64,000 bases of DNA from JACDHG01 sp963815295 (GCA_963815295.1 CAWFFZ010000008.1:496001-560000); one strand, 5' to 3'; counted from the stretch's first letter, positions 53,970 through 62,875 are shown. Made by a program: numbers and translations. Notes: generated from the letters alone by a model not told the origin.

Positions 53970-55401
53970 ATGAGCAGCACACCACCGCGGACGTTGGCGG
54001 AGAAGGTGTGGGACGCGCACGTCGTACGGTCGGCTTCGGGAGAGCCTGACCTGATCTACATCGATCTCCACCTCGTCCACGAGGTCACGAGCGCGCAGGC
54101 GTTCGAAGGACTTCGCCAGGCCGGTCGGTCCGTACGTCGACCCGACCTGACACTCGCGACCGAGGACCACAACATCCCCACGCTCGACGTTGACAAGCCG
54201 ATCGCCGACCCGGTTTCGCGTGCGCAGGTGCAGGCACTGCGCGACAACTGCGCCGAGTTCGGCGTGCCGCTGTACCCGCTTGGCAACATCGAGCAGGGCA
54301 TCGTGCACGTCGTCGGACCGCAGCTCGGTCTCACCCAACCGGGGATGACCGTCGTGTGCGGCGACTCTCACACCTCGACCCACGGCGCGTTTGGGGCACT
54401 CGCGTTCGGCATCGGCACAAGCGAGGTCGAGCATGTGCTCGCCACCCAGACGCTGCCGCAGACCCGACCCAAGACGATGGCCGTGACGGTCGACGGCAGT
54501 CTTCCCGACGACGTCACGGCCAAGGACCTGGTGCTCGCTTTGATCGCGCAGGTGGGCACAGGCGCTGGTCAGGGATACATCGTGGAGTACCGAGGGCCGG
54601 CGATCGAGGCGCTGTCGATGGAGGCCCGGATGACGGTCTGCAACATGAGCATCGAGTGGGGTGCCAAGGCCGGGCTCATCGCTCCGGACGAGAAGACCTT
54701 CGACTACTTGAAGGGTCGTCCGCACGCGCCGACAGGTGGCTGACTGGGACGCGGCAGTCGCGCACTGGCGCAGCCTGCTCACCGATGACGATGCAACCTT
54801 CGACAAGGAAGTCGTGATCGCAGCGGAAACGCTTGGACCGTTCGTCACCTGGGGGACCAACCCAGGCCAGGGCGTCCCGCTGACGGCGAGTGTGCCAGCC
54901 CCGGAGAGCTATCCCGCAGGCGACGCACGCCAGAACGCAGAGCGAGCGCTGCAGTACATGGGACTCGATGCCGGCACTCCCATGCGGGAAATTTTTGTAG
55001 ACACGGTCTTCCTGGGCTCGTGCACGAACGGCCGCATCGAGGACCTTCGTGCCGCCGCCGGTGTGATCCACGGCCGGTCTGTGGCCGACAGCGTGCGGAT
55101 GCTCGTGGTCCCAGGGTCGGCCCGGGTCCGCCTACAAGCGGAGGAGGAAGGACTCGACAAGGTGTTCCTCGGCGCCGGGGCGGAGTGGAGGGGAGCAGGA
55201 TGCTCGATGTGCCTTGGCATGAATCCCGACCAGCTGGCTCCGGGTGAGCGCAGCGCGTCCACGTCCAACCGCAACTTCGAAGGACGGCAAGGCAAGGGAG
55301 GACGCACCCATCTCGTCTCGCCCGTTGTCGCAGCGGCGACAGCCGTGACTGGGCACCTCTCGTCTCCCGCAGACCTTCCGCCCGTGACGGTAGGAGTCTG
55401 A
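53970..55401 (+). CDS. leuC: 3-isopropylmalate dehydratase large subunit, frameshifted
   Basis: About 477 aa if repaired, the normal LeuC length. With LeuD it isomerises 2- to 3-isopropylmalate and also citramalate. The first part (53970-54743) ends FDYLKGRPHAPTGG then TGA; the second part (GTG 54736) starts ADWDAAVAHWRSLL. Removing one G near 54738-54741 gives TGADWDAA as in homologues. All three Fe-S cysteines (LGSCTNGR and CSMCLG) are in the second part, so neither fragment would be an enzyme alone. Base-call error or a leucine-requiring lesion are both possible. Confidence 0.92.
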
Positions 55402-55403
55402 GC

Positions 55404-55997
55404 ATGGAAGCGTTTACGGTGCACACCGGCTCGGTGTTGCCGCTCCGGCGCGGAAACGTCGACACCGACCAGATCATCCCGGCCGTCTACCTGAAACGGA
55501 TCACCCGCACTGGATTCGAAGACGGCCTGTTTGCTGCCTGGCGAAACGACCCCGACTTCGTCTTGAACCAGCCCCAGTATGCCGGGGCAAGCATTCTCGT
55601 TGCCGGCGCAGACTTCGGCACCGGCTCGTCTCGCGAGCACGCCGTTTGGGCCTTGCAGGACTACGGGTTCAAGGTCGTGATCAGCCCGAGGTTCGGCGAC
55701 ATCTTTCGTGCCAACGCCGGCAAGGCAGGTCTACTGGCCGTCGCTGTTGAGGACGACCTCGTCGAGTTGCTGTGGCGAGCAGCAGAGGTGGATCCGTCTC
55801 TCCAAGTGGTCGTGGACCTGCAACAGCGTCAGATTTCTTTCGGAGATGTCGTGTCGGCGTTCGACATCGACGAGTACACCCGGTGGCGCATGCTCGAAGG
55901 ACTTGACGACATCGGCATCACACTGGGCCACAGTGCTCAGATCTCAACGTACGAAGGGAATTCGCGTCCATTCAAGCCCGTCACGACAGCTCGCTGA
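55404..55997 (+). CDS. leuD: 3-isopropylmalate dehydratase small subunit
   Basis: 197 aa swivelling domain partner of LeuC. LPLRRGNVDTDQIIPAVYLKRI is the N-terminal family signature, and DFGTGSSREHAVWALQDYGFKVVISPRFGDIFRANAGKAGL is the substrate-binding swivel. It begins 2 bases after leuC, same operon. Confidence 0.96.
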   Translation: MEAFTVHTGSVLPLRRGNVDTDQIIPAVYLKRITRTGFEDGLFAAWRNDPDFVLNQPQYAGASILVAGADFGTGSSREHAVWALQDYGFKVVISPRFGDIFRANAGKAGLLAVAVEDDLVELLWRAAEVDPSLQVVVDLQQRQISFGDVVSAFDIDEYTRWRMLEGLDDIGITLGHSAQISTYEGNSRPFKPVTTAR

Positions 55998-56181
55998 CGG
56001 ACGAGAAACGCATTTCGAGGCAAGCATGTGCGCCTGACGTCGCCAATGTGAATCTCTTTCCACACAACAAAAGTGCTCGTGACGTTGGGTGTGTCGCCTG
56101 ATTATGCGGTTCTATGTGAATAGCGTTTCGACCAACGTCGAGCACAGGCTCGACCCGCAGAGTTCACGAAAGGGAAGTCCC

Positions 56182-56892
56182 TTGAACAAGAGTCAAATGA
56201 TCGAGGCTTTGTCCAAGCACTTCGAGGGAAACAAGAAGGCGGCTCAGCACGCTCTTGAGGCCGTCATCGACACGATCTCCCGCGAGGTGGCCCGGGGCGA
56301 GAAGGTTGCCATCACGGGGTTCGGTGCGTTCGAGAAGCACGTGCGTCCTTCCCGGATGGTGCGCAACCCTCGTACTGGTGAACGCACCCGTGCCAAGAAG
56401 ACCGCTGTTCCGAAGTTCCGAGCTGGTGCCGAGTTGAAGGCTGTCGTGTCTGGCGCCAAAAAGCTTCCGCAGGTTGCAGTTGTCAGCGCGGCAAGGAGCA
56501 CGGCCAAGGCAACTTCGACGGCCAAGAAGTCCGCCGCGAAGAAGTCGACCGCGAAGAAGTCGCCGGCCAAGAAGTCCGCCGCGAAGAAGTCGGCAGCCAA
56601 GAAGTCGACCGCCAAGCGGACGACGGCCAAGAGGTCGCCGGCCAAGAAGGCCGCCGCCAAGCGGACGACCGCCAAGAAGTCGCCAGCCAAGAGGTCGGCA
56701 GCGAAGAAGTCGACGGCGAAGAAGTCGACCGCCAAGCGGACGACCGCGAAGAAGTCGCCAGCCAAGAGGTCGGCAGCCAAGAAGTCGACCGCGAAGCGGA
56801 CGACCGCCAAGAAGGCGTCTGCCCGCAAGGCACCCGCTAAGAAGAGCACTGCGAAGAAGTCCACAGCGAAGCGAGCTGCCAAGAAGCGCTGA
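56182..56892 (+). CDS. hup: HU-family DNA-binding protein with Ala/Lys-rich tail
   Basis: 236 aa. The first 95 residues are HU (NKSQMIEALSKHF, VAITGFGAFEKHVRPSRMVRNPRTGE, VPKFRAGAELKAVVSG). The remaining ~130 residues are almost only AKKS/T/P repeats, a histone-H1-like tail as in mycobacterial HupB, which extends DNA compaction. The TTG at 56182 is chosen because AAAGGGAAG (56169-56177) stands 4 nt upstream and HU homologues begin MNK; a longer frame starts at 56089 with no conserved sequence. The tail DNA is a run of near-identical triplet-phased repeats. Confidence 0.95.
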   Translation: MNKSQMIEALSKHFEGNKKAAQHALEAVIDTISREVARGEKVAITGFGAFEKHVRPSRMVRNPRTGERTRAKKTAVPKFRAGAELKAVVSGAKKLPQVAVVSAARSTAKATSTAKKSAAKKSTAKKSPAKKSAAKKSAAKKSTAKRTTAKRSPAKKAAAKRTTAKKSPAKRSAAKKSTAKKSTAKRTTAKKSPAKRSAAKKSTAKRTTAKKASARKAPAKKSTAKKSTAKRAAKKR

Positions 56893-56930
56893 GCCGAGAC
56901 TGCCTTCCCCTTCGCAGCATCTGCGATGTC

Positions 56931-56969
56931 AACGCCTGGGGCCCGACCACGTGTCGGGCCCTTGGCGTT
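56931..56969 (+). terminator. hup terminator
   Basis: GGGCCCGAC (56939-56947) and GTCGGGCCC (56953-56961) pair around a 5-nt loop, and AACGCC/GGCGTT (56931-56936, 56964-56969) extend the stem past a 2x2 bulge. It stands 39 bases after the hup stop. Confidence 0.75.
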
Positions 56970-56972
56970 GCG

Positions 56973-57179
56973 TCAGGTGGGGTCGGGGAGAGTGATGATC
57001 GTCATCGAGGCAATCTCCCCCTGATCGTCGACTTTGAGTCGCACCCGTTGCCCCGGGCGCAGTAGCCGCAGCCGACTGGCAGCGAAAACCTCCGACGAGA
57101 ACGGCAGTCGACTGCCGTTGTCGAGCACAACGCTGCCGTCGCGACTGACCTCGTTGAACCTCCAGACTGTTGCCTGCAT
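56973..57179 (-). CDS. small OB-fold/cold-shock-like protein
   Basis: 68 aa. MQATVWRFNEVSRDGSVVLDNGSRLPFSSEVF...LRLLRPGQRVRLKVDD has the strand pattern of a cold-shock-type barrel but lacks the RNP motifs of true Csp proteins. Similar small proteins sit near cofC in actinobacteria. The ATG at 57179 is selected because TAGCGT (57192-57187) is exactly 7 nt before it; GTG 57188 lies within that box. Function unknown. Confidence 0.75.
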   Translation of the reverse strand: MQATVWRFNEVSRDGSVVLDNGSRLPFSSEVFAASRLRLLRPGQRVRLKVDDQGEIASMTIITLPDPT

Positions 57180-57184
57180 GGGCG

Positions 57185-57871
57185 TCACGCTAGTGGCGCG
57201 GGCTGGGACATACCACCGGTGCCCGCGTCGGCTAGCACTGCGCGGGTATGACGACCGACGCCAAGCCGGACGGCATCGGCCAGGTCAACGACCGTGTCAA
57301 CATCACGCCGCAACCTTGCCAGGCCGTCTCCCGTCAGGTCGACCGCGCCGGCCTCTCGATGCGCAGCGCGTGAATGCGGACCGAAGGCCGGGTTGAGGCG
57401 GTGTCCGTCGGCAGCCGCGAGCAGTGTCGTCCCGGTGCCTGCAGCGTCACCAACGAACCAGTACGGCGTGCGTGCGTCAGCAAAGACGCGCGAAAGGTCG
57501 GTTGGTGTGAGAGCCGGCAGGTCACCTGCCAAGGCTGCGACAGACACCGCCGGCTGATCGGCACGCACGGCGTGAGCTGCGTGTACAAGTGCTGGGTTGA
57601 TGCCAGCGTCCGGGCGGTCGTCGAGCAGTTCTGCTCCGAGATCGATGCACGCCCGTGCGGCTGGGTCGTTCGTGACGATGACGACACGACGTACGTGTGG
57701 GGTTTCGACTGCTGCTTCCACGGTGTCGAGGACGAACGCGAGTGCGAGGTCGCGACGATGGTCAGTGCCAAGGCCAGCCAGCCGGGTCTTCGCGAGCGAG
57801 AACTTCTTGACGGGGATGATGACCGTCCAGGAGCGGTGACCATGGTCGAGGGCTGGCTCATCGGACGGCAT
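57185..57871 (-). CDS. cofC: 2-phospho-L-lactate (phosphoenolpyruvate) guanylyltransferase
   Basis: 228 aa. It activates the three-carbon phospho acid with GTP for coenzyme F420. The nucleotidyltransferase start WTVIIPVKKFSLAKTRL and the motifs VVIVTNDPAA, VAALAGDLPALTP and LNPAFGPHSRAAH match the CofC family. F420 enzymes are typical of actinobacteria; cofD and cofE are not in this window. The 57188 end of the neighbour overlaps by 3 bases upstream, so this gene and 56973-57179 may share regulation only loosely. Confidence 0.9.
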   Translation of the reverse strand: MPSDEPALDHGHRSWTVIIPVKKFSLAKTRLAGLGTDHRRDLALAFVLDTVEAAVETPHVRRVVIVTNDPAARACIDLGAELLDDRPDAGINPALVHAAHAVRADQPAVSVAALAGDLPALTPTDLSRVFADARTPYWFVGDAAGTGTTLLAAADGHRLNPAFGPHSRAAHREAGAVDLTGDGLARLRRDVDTVVDLADAVRLGVGRHTRAVLADAGTGGMSQPAPLA

Positions 57872-57965
57872 CACTCTCGATCTTGCCACCCTGCTCGACA
57901 TCGCCGCGCGGGTAGACAACACTGACTGCCTGCCCGGTTGGGGCGACGAGGGAGCGAGTTTCGAC

Positions 57966-58739
57966 GTGGCGCGACGTAAGACCGGATGGGCGTTTGGCCT
58001 CTGTGTCTTCTTGCTCCGCCGACCGCTGCTCCTGCTGACCCGCCGTGACTGGAGAGGTGCCCAGCACCTCCCGCGCGAGGGTGGATGCGTCATCGTCACC
58101 AACCATGTGTCGGAGTTCGATCCGATCCCGTTGGCGCACTTCGTGTACGACAACGGGAGACTGCCCCGTTATCTCGGCAAGGCGGAGGTTTTCAAGGTTC
58201 CGGTTGTGGGAGCCATCCTGCGCAACGCAGGGCAGATCCCTGTCGATCGCAAGACACTCGATGCGGCCAAGGCCTTCCATGCAGCTGTCGCGGCGGTCCA
58301 GGAAGGGGAGTGCGTGATCGTGTATGTCGAGGGGACCCTCACCCGCGACCCGGGACTGTGGCCGATGGTGGGCAAGACGGGGGCTGCCCGCATCGCCCTC
58401 ACGACTGGCTGTCCGGTGATCCCCGTCGCGCAATGGGGTCCGCAGGACGTGCTCGCCCCCTACGCCCGCCGACCGAGGTTGTGGCCGCGCAAGCTCATGC
58501 AGATGCGGGCGGGCCCTCCGATCGATGTGTCGCCATGGCAGGCCAAGGCCATCACTCCTGAGGTCTTGCACCAACTGACTGGCGTGATCGTCGCCGAGAT
58601 CACCTCGCTGCTGGAACAGATCCGCGGTGAACGTGCACCCGCCGTGCGTTTCGACCCCAAGCGAGAAGGAGTCCCCGACATCGGCAACCCCAACAAGCCG
58701 AAGCGTCGTCCGACCAACGAGCATGGAGCAGCGTCATGA
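57966..58739 (+). CDS. plsC: 1-acyl-sn-glycerol-3-phosphate acyltransferase
   Basis: 257 aa. The HX4D motif is in IVTNHVSEFDPIPL (about 44), and VYVEGTLTRDPGLW carries the EGT motif (about 121). It acylates lysophosphatidic acid at the membrane for phosphatidate synthesis. It starts at a GTG with GGGAGCGAG upstream. Its stop overlaps gpsA (ATGA), pairing two consecutive steps of phospholipid synthesis. Confidence 0.93.
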   Translation: MARRKTGWAFGLCVFLLRRPLLLLTRRDWRGAQHLPREGGCVIVTNHVSEFDPIPLAHFVYDNGRLPRYLGKAEVFKVPVVGAILRNAGQIPVDRKTLDAAKAFHAAVAAVQEGECVIVYVEGTLTRDPGLWPMVGKTGAARIALTTGCPVIPVAQWGPQDVLAPYARRPRLWPRKLMQMRAGPPIDVSPWQAKAITPEVLHQLTGVIVAEITSLLEQIRGERAPAVRFDPKREGVPDIGNPNKPKRRPTNEHGAAS

Positions 58740-59737
58740 GCAAGTTCGCCGTGTTCGGCTCGGGATCGTGGGGAACCACGTTCTCGCTGGTGCTCGCCGA
58801 CGCAGGTAACGAGATCGTCATGTGGGCGCGCCGCGAGGAGCTCGCCGAAATCATCAACACGCGGCACGAAAACACCGACTACCTGCCCGGAGTGGAACTC
58901 TCCTCGGCGATCAGTGCGACACACGATCCTGAGGAGGCGTGTGCCGGCGCATCCGTGATCGTGCTCGCGGTCCCTTCTCAAGCGCTGCGTGCCAACCTCG
59001 AGGACTGGGCCAAGCACATCCCAGACAACGCTGTCTTGATGAGCCTGATGAAAGGCGTCGAGCTCGGCACTGCCAAGCGGATGAGCGAAGTCATCGAGGA
59101 CGTGACAGGGATCGGCGGCGACCGAGTCGCGGTGCTGACAGGCCCCAACCTGTCGCACGAGATCGCCAGCCGCCATCCGGCTGCATCGGTGATTGCCTGC
59201 ACCGACGAGTCGGTGGCCGAGGCGCTGCAGGCGCGCTGCCACAGCCCGTCGTTTCGGCCGTACACCAACACCGACGTCATCGGCTGCGAGCTCGGCGGCG
59301 CGACCAAGAACGTCATCGCGCTGGCGGTCGGGATGGCCGTCGGGCTCGGCTTCGGCGACAACGCCGCCGCCTCCGTGATCACACGAGGCCTTGCGGAGAC
59401 GGCCAGGCTCGGCGTCAGGCTCGGAGCAGATCCCTATACGTTCTCGGGCCTGGCCGGGCTGGGCGACCTCGTGGCCACCTGTTCGTCGCCGCTGTCGCGC
59501 AATCGCACGTTCGGCGAGAAGCTTGGCCGCGGTATGTCGGTCGAGGACATCGCAGCATCCACGCGCCAGATCGCCGAAGGTGTCAAGTCGTGTGAGTCCA
59601 TCTGCGACCTCGCCGCCCGCAACGACGTCGAGATGCCGATAGTGGAGCACGTGGCGGCACTCGTCCGCGGTGAGATGGGACCTCAGGAGATGCTGGTCAG
59701 CCTGATCTCCCGCGCAGCCAAACCCGAACGGACCTGA
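58736..59737 (+). CDS. gpsA: glycerol-3-phosphate dehydrogenase [NAD(P)+]
   Basis: 333 aa. The Rossmann motif FAVFGSGSWGTTFSLVLADAG is at the N-terminus; substrate residues lie in GCELGGATKNVIALAVGMAVGLGFGDNA (Lys about 190) and SGLAGLGDLVATCSSPLSRNR. It makes sn-glycerol-3-phosphate from DHAP for PlsB/PlsC. Coupled to plsC through a 4-base overlap. Confidence 0.96.
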   Translation: MSKFAVFGSGSWGTTFSLVLADAGNEIVMWARREELAEIINTRHENTDYLPGVELSSAISATHDPEEACAGASVIVLAVPSQALRANLEDWAKHIPDNAVLMSLMKGVELGTAKRMSEVIEDVTGIGGDRVAVLTGPNLSHEIASRHPAASVIACTDESVAEALQARCHSPSFRPYTNTDVIGCELGGATKNVIALAVGMAVGLGFGDNAAASVITRGLAETARLGVRLGADPYTFSGLAGLGDLVATCSSPLSRNRTFGEKLGRGMSVEDIAASTRQIAEGVKSCESICDLAARNDVEMPIVEHVAALVRGEMGPQEMLVSLISRAAKPERT

Positions 59738-59762
59738 CCCCGGGCGGTCGACACGGGGAGTG

Positions 59763-60857
59763 CTAGACGATGCCCTGATCGAGGGCGGACGCGAGGTCCG
59801 TCCACAGGTCCTCGATGTCCTCGACGCCGACACTCATCCGCACGAGGCTCTCCGGGATTGTCTGGGACTCGCTCTTCCACCGGCGCCGTCGCTCCAGCGA
59901 CGACTCCACGCCGCCCAGGCTGGTGGCGTGCACCCAGAGCGACGTACGTCGCACGAGCAGGTCGGCAGCGTCAGCACCACCGGACACTTCGATCGAGACG
60001 ATGCCGCCGAACCCGGGGTAGCGGACACGATCGACGGCCGGATGCTCGTCCAACCGCCTCGCCAGCTCGGCTGCATTGGCCTCGGACCGCTCGACTCGCA
60101 GGTGCAGGGTCCGAAGCCCCCGCAGCGCGAGCCACGCTTCGAGAGTGCCGGGGAGCGCCCCCCGCGTGCGGCGAGCATCGTCGACGGCCTGGTAGATCGC
60201 ATCGTCGGCCGTAACGATGAGCCCGATCACCGCGTCGGAGTGCCCGGCGATGAACTTCGTGCCTGAGTGCACGACGACGTCCGCGCCAAGCTCGAGCGGC
60301 CGCTGCAGCAACGGCGTGGCAAACGTGTTGTCGACGACGACGCGGACACCGGAGGCGTGAGCTGCCGTGCACAGGGCAGTGATGTCGGCGACCTCTAGCG
60401 CGGGATTGGTGGGCGATTCGATCCACAGCAGCGCCACCTCGTCGTCGAGCGAGCCCACGACGTGATCGGTGTTGTCGATGTCAACCAGCACCACCTTGAC
60501 CAGTCCTCGCTGCTCGAGGTGGGCCAGCTGTGTGAGCGTGCCCTGGTAGCAGTGCCGGGCTGCGACGACGGTCTCGCCGGGGGCCACCAGATCCAGGATC
60601 GTCGACACTGCGGCCATCCCGGACGCGAACGACAGCGCTCTGCCACCCTCAAGCGCGCCGATCGCGTCCTCGAGAGCGCGCCAGGTCTTGTTGCCGTAGC
60701 GGCCGTACTCGAGGTCACCCCCGGCGACGTACGTCGACGCCATGACGAGCGGCTCGTTGAGCGGCTGGTCGGGGAGCCTGGGCGGTCGTCCCGCCTTGAC
60801 CGCGAGGGTGGGCAACGACATGCGCGGGGTGTCCTCGTGTGCTGTCACGTCAGCCAT
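59763..60857 (-). CDS. trans-sulfuration (Cys/Met metabolism) PLP-dependent enzyme
   Basis: 364 aa. Fold-type I enzyme with the PLP lysine in VVVHSGTKFIAGHSDAVIG and the phosphate-binding SFASGMAAVSTIL; DNTFATPLLQRPLELGAD precedes. Candidates are cystathionine gamma-synthase, gamma-lyase or homocysteine desulfhydrase; the exact reaction cannot be told. The start is the ATG at 60857 (MADVTAHEDT). Only 24 bases separate it from the divergent ddl; TATCTG lies 7 nt before the ATG. Confidence 0.9.
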   Translation of the reverse strand: MADVTAHEDTPRMSLPTLAVKAGRPPRLPDQPLNEPLVMASTYVAGGDLEYGRYGNKTWRALEDAIGALEGGRALSFASGMAAVSTILDLVAPGETVVAARHCYQGTLTQLAHLEQRGLVKVVLVDIDNTDHVVGSLDDEVALLWIESPTNPALEVADITALCTAAHASGVRVVVDNTFATPLLQRPLELGADVVVHSGTKFIAGHSDAVIGLIVTADDAIYQAVDDARRTRGALPGTLEAWLALRGLRTLHLRVERSEANAAELARRLDEHPAVDRVRYPGFGGIVSIEVSGGADAADLLVRRTSLWVHATSLGGVESSLERRRRWKSESQTIPESLVRMSVGVEDIEDLWTDLASALDQGIV

Positions 60858-60864
60858 TGTGGTC

Positions 60865-60874
60865 CAGATAGGCT
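60865..60874. promoter_or_regulatory. overlapping divergent -10 boxes of ddl and the PLP enzyme gene
   Basis: On the plus strand TAGGCT (60869-60874) is 7 nt before the ddl ATG; on the minus strand TATCTG (60870-60865) is 7 nt before the ATG at 60857. The two boxes share two bases, so both promoters cannot be occupied at once. Confidence 0.5.
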
Positions 60875-60881
60875 CCGGCGA

Positions 60882-61997
60882 ATGAGTGCCTCCCGCAAGC
60901 CACGCATCGCTGTCGTGTTCGGCGGCCGTTCGAGTGAGCACGCCGTCTCCTGCGCAACGGCGGCCAGCGTGTTGTCGGCCATCGATCGCGACATGTATGA
61001 CGTGATCCCGATCGGGATCAGCCAGGACGGGAAGTGGGTGCTCGAGTCCGAGGAGCCGGAGCGGTTGGCCCTGACAGCCAGCCACATCCCTGAGGTCAAC
61101 GCGTCAGCCGCTGCCGTGGTCGTCAGCCAGGACCCTGCCTTGCGTCAGATCGTGGTCGCGGAGCCTGGCCAGACTCCACCCGAGCTCGGCCAGGTCGACG
61201 TCGTATTCCCGCTGCTGCACGGGCCGTGGGGCGAGGACGGCACAATCCAGGGTCTGTTCGAGACCGCCGGGATCCGGTACGTCGGCTCGGGCGTGCTTGC
61301 GTCGGCTGTCGGGATGGACAAGCACTACATGAAGGTGGTGCTTGCCGCCGCTGGGCTGCCCGTCACGCCGTACGTCGTCATCAAGCCGCGTGAGTGGCAT
61401 CGCGACCCGGTGGCTGTGCGGGAGTCGGTCGCTTCGCTCGGCTACCCGGTATTCGTCAAACCCGCCCGAGGGGGATCCAGCCTCGGCATCAGCAAAGTCG
61501 CCGACGTCGACGGCCTGGACGCCGCCATCGCGCACGCCCACGAGTTCGACCCGAAGGTACTTGTCGAAGTGTCCGCCGAGGGCGCGCGCGAGCTCGAGTG
61601 TGGCGTCCTGCAGCGCCTCGACGGCGGTGCCGACGCGAGCGCGGCCGCCGAGATCACTGGTTACGGTGAGCACGAGTTCTACGACTTCGCGGCAAAGTAC
61701 CTGGGTGAGGAAGGCGTCACGCTCGAGGTGCCTGCAGACCTGCCGGACGAGGTCACGGCGGAGGTCCAGCGCCTCGCCGTGTTGGCGTTCGAGGCGTTGG
61801 AGTGCGAGGGGCTGGCCCGGGTCGACTTCTTCCTCGGCGACGGCGACCGGCTGGTGCTCAACGAGATCAACACCATGCCCGGCTTCACCCCCGCGTCGAT
61901 GTACCCGCGCATGTGGGCAGAGTCAGGCGTCTCCTACCCCGAGCTGGTCGACCGGCTGATTTCTCTCGCTGCGCAGCGCTCTACCGGTCTGCGCTGA
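60882..61997 (+). CDS. ddl: D-alanine--D-alanine ligase
   Basis: 371 aa ATP-grasp enzyme that makes the D-Ala-D-Ala end of peptidoglycan. VFGGRSSEHAVSCATA, the FPLLHGPWGEDGTIQGL motif, FVKPARGGSSLGISK and NEINTMPGFTPASMYP with the Mg ligands are complete. The ATG at 60882 is fixed by TAGGCT 7 nt upstream and by family length; the open frame from 60462 is a shadow of the divergent gene. Confidence 0.96.
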   Translation: MSASRKPRIAVVFGGRSSEHAVSCATAASVLSAIDRDMYDVIPIGISQDGKWVLESEEPERLALTASHIPEVNASAAAVVVSQDPALRQIVVAEPGQTPPELGQVDVVFPLLHGPWGEDGTIQGLFETAGIRYVGSGVLASAVGMDKHYMKVVLAAAGLPVTPYVVIKPREWHRDPVAVRESVASLGYPVFVKPARGGSSLGISKVADVDGLDAAIAHAHEFDPKVLVEVSAEGARELECGVLQRLDGGADASAAAEITGYGEHEFYDFAAKYLGEEGVTLEVPADLPDEVTAEVQRLAVLAFEALECEGLARVDFFLGDGDRLVLNEINTMPGFTPASMYPRMWAESGVSYPELVDRLISLAAQRSTGLR

Positions 61998-62014
61998 TCG
62001 CGGCCGCCCCGGCG

Positions 62015-62557
62015 TCACTGGCAGGGCTGGTCGACCTGGGTATGAGCTTGGACTGCGGTCGCGACGTCGGTGAGGGGGTCGACCGGCGACCTGTCCTCAG
62101 CTTCCGGGACGGTCATCTCGACGTACGGCGATCTACCGATCGTGGTGAACACCACGCTGCCGGTCGGCTGGCTGGTTCCGTCGAGGGGGCCCGCCTCGTC
62201 TTCGGCGTACCAGCCGACGTCGTTGACGACGAAGCAGAACGAAGTGGGCACTAGCCCGGCCGGTCGCTCGACACCGCATCGAAGCACGATCGACGGATCG
62301 CCCCAGGCGGCGCTCAGACCGTTGTCGGGATCGACCTCTCGCCGGTCGAGGTCGACGACGTTGTCGGGGAGGTCGTCTACCAGCTTCTCGCAAGCTGCTG
62401 TGCCGGATCCTGCATCCACCGAGTCGACATCCACAGGCCCACTGCACGCTGTCATCACCGCCAGCGCGGCGCCCAGAGATGCGGCACCCCCCATCCTGCG
62501 CGGAGCAGGTGGGGGGCGTCGCCAGATCGTCAACGTCAGATGTGTACGACCGGGCAC
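62015..62557 (-). CDS. DUF3515 family lipoprotein
   Basis: Up to 180 aa from a GTG at 62557; a TTG at 62530 or ATG at 62494 (159 aa) is also possible. The lipobox VMTACSG lies after a hydrophobic run with RR upstream, so it is probably a lipoprotein. CEKLVDDLPDNVVDLDRRE, WGDPSIVLRCGVERPAGL and YVEMTVPEAEDRSPVDPL are the DUF3515 motifs. Function unknown; the place between ddl and thiL is conserved in actinobacteria. The longest form overlaps the AsnC-type gene by 22 bases. Confidence 0.88.
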   Translation of the reverse strand: MPGRTHLTLTIWRRPPPAPRRMGGAASLGAALAVMTACSGPVDVDSVDAGSGTAACEKLVDDLPDNVVDLDRREVDPDNGLSAAWGDPSIVLRCGVERPAGLVPTSFCFVVNDVGWYAEDEAGPLDGTSQPTGSVVFTTIGRSPYVEMTVPEAEDRSPVDPLTDVATAVQAHTQVDQPCQ

Positions 62558-62772
62558 GTGAGGGTGCGCGTGATGCCGTCTACCGCCTGCACGCGCGCGA
62601 CCACGAGCTTGCCCAACTCGTCGACGTTGCGTGCCTCGGCGCGGACGATCACGTCGTAAGGCCCGGTCACGTCTTCGGCAAGGGTGACGCCCTTGACCTC
62701 GGCGATGGCCAAGGCCACGTCGGCAGCCTTGCCGACTTCGGTCTGGATGAGGATGTAGGCCTGAACCACCAC
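62536..62772 (-). CDS. Lrp/AsnC ligand-binding domain protein
   Basis: 78 aa: only the RAM (ligand-binding) domain, VVVQAYILIQTEVGKAADVALAIAEVKGV, GPYDVIVRAEARNVDELGKLVVARV, ending RTLTCPVVHI; no helix-turn-helix. Such stand-alone domains may bind amino acids or partner with full-length regulators. The GTG at 62772 is chosen because GGAGGT is 5 nt upstream; a second GTG is the next codon. Confidence 0.88.
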   Translation of the reverse strand: MVVQAYILIQTEVGKAADVALAIAEVKGVTLAEDVTGPYDVIVRAEARNVDELGKLVVARVQAVDGITRTLTCPVVHI

Positions 62773-62875
62773 TGTGGACCTCCGAGGAATGAGTCGTGTC
62801 GTTGACGCGGTGCCCACGCTACCGCCTGATTAGGTGGTCACCTACCTCGGGACCGCGCAAGCGAAGGGATCGCCC

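Noticed and set aside
54736..55401. leuC second fragment as an independent two-gene LeuC
   Set aside because: The split falls in a conserved loop, the start lacks a ribosome-binding site, and one base deletion restores normal LeuC.
56520..56880. CRISPR or minisatellite in the AKK tract
   Set aside because: The repeats are in-frame codons of one intact protein, without spacers.
56244..56882. 212-aa minus-strand ORF rich in Ala, Phe and Leu
   Set aside because: Antisense of the HU Lys/Ala tail; its hydrophobic look is only the complement of AAG/GCC codons.
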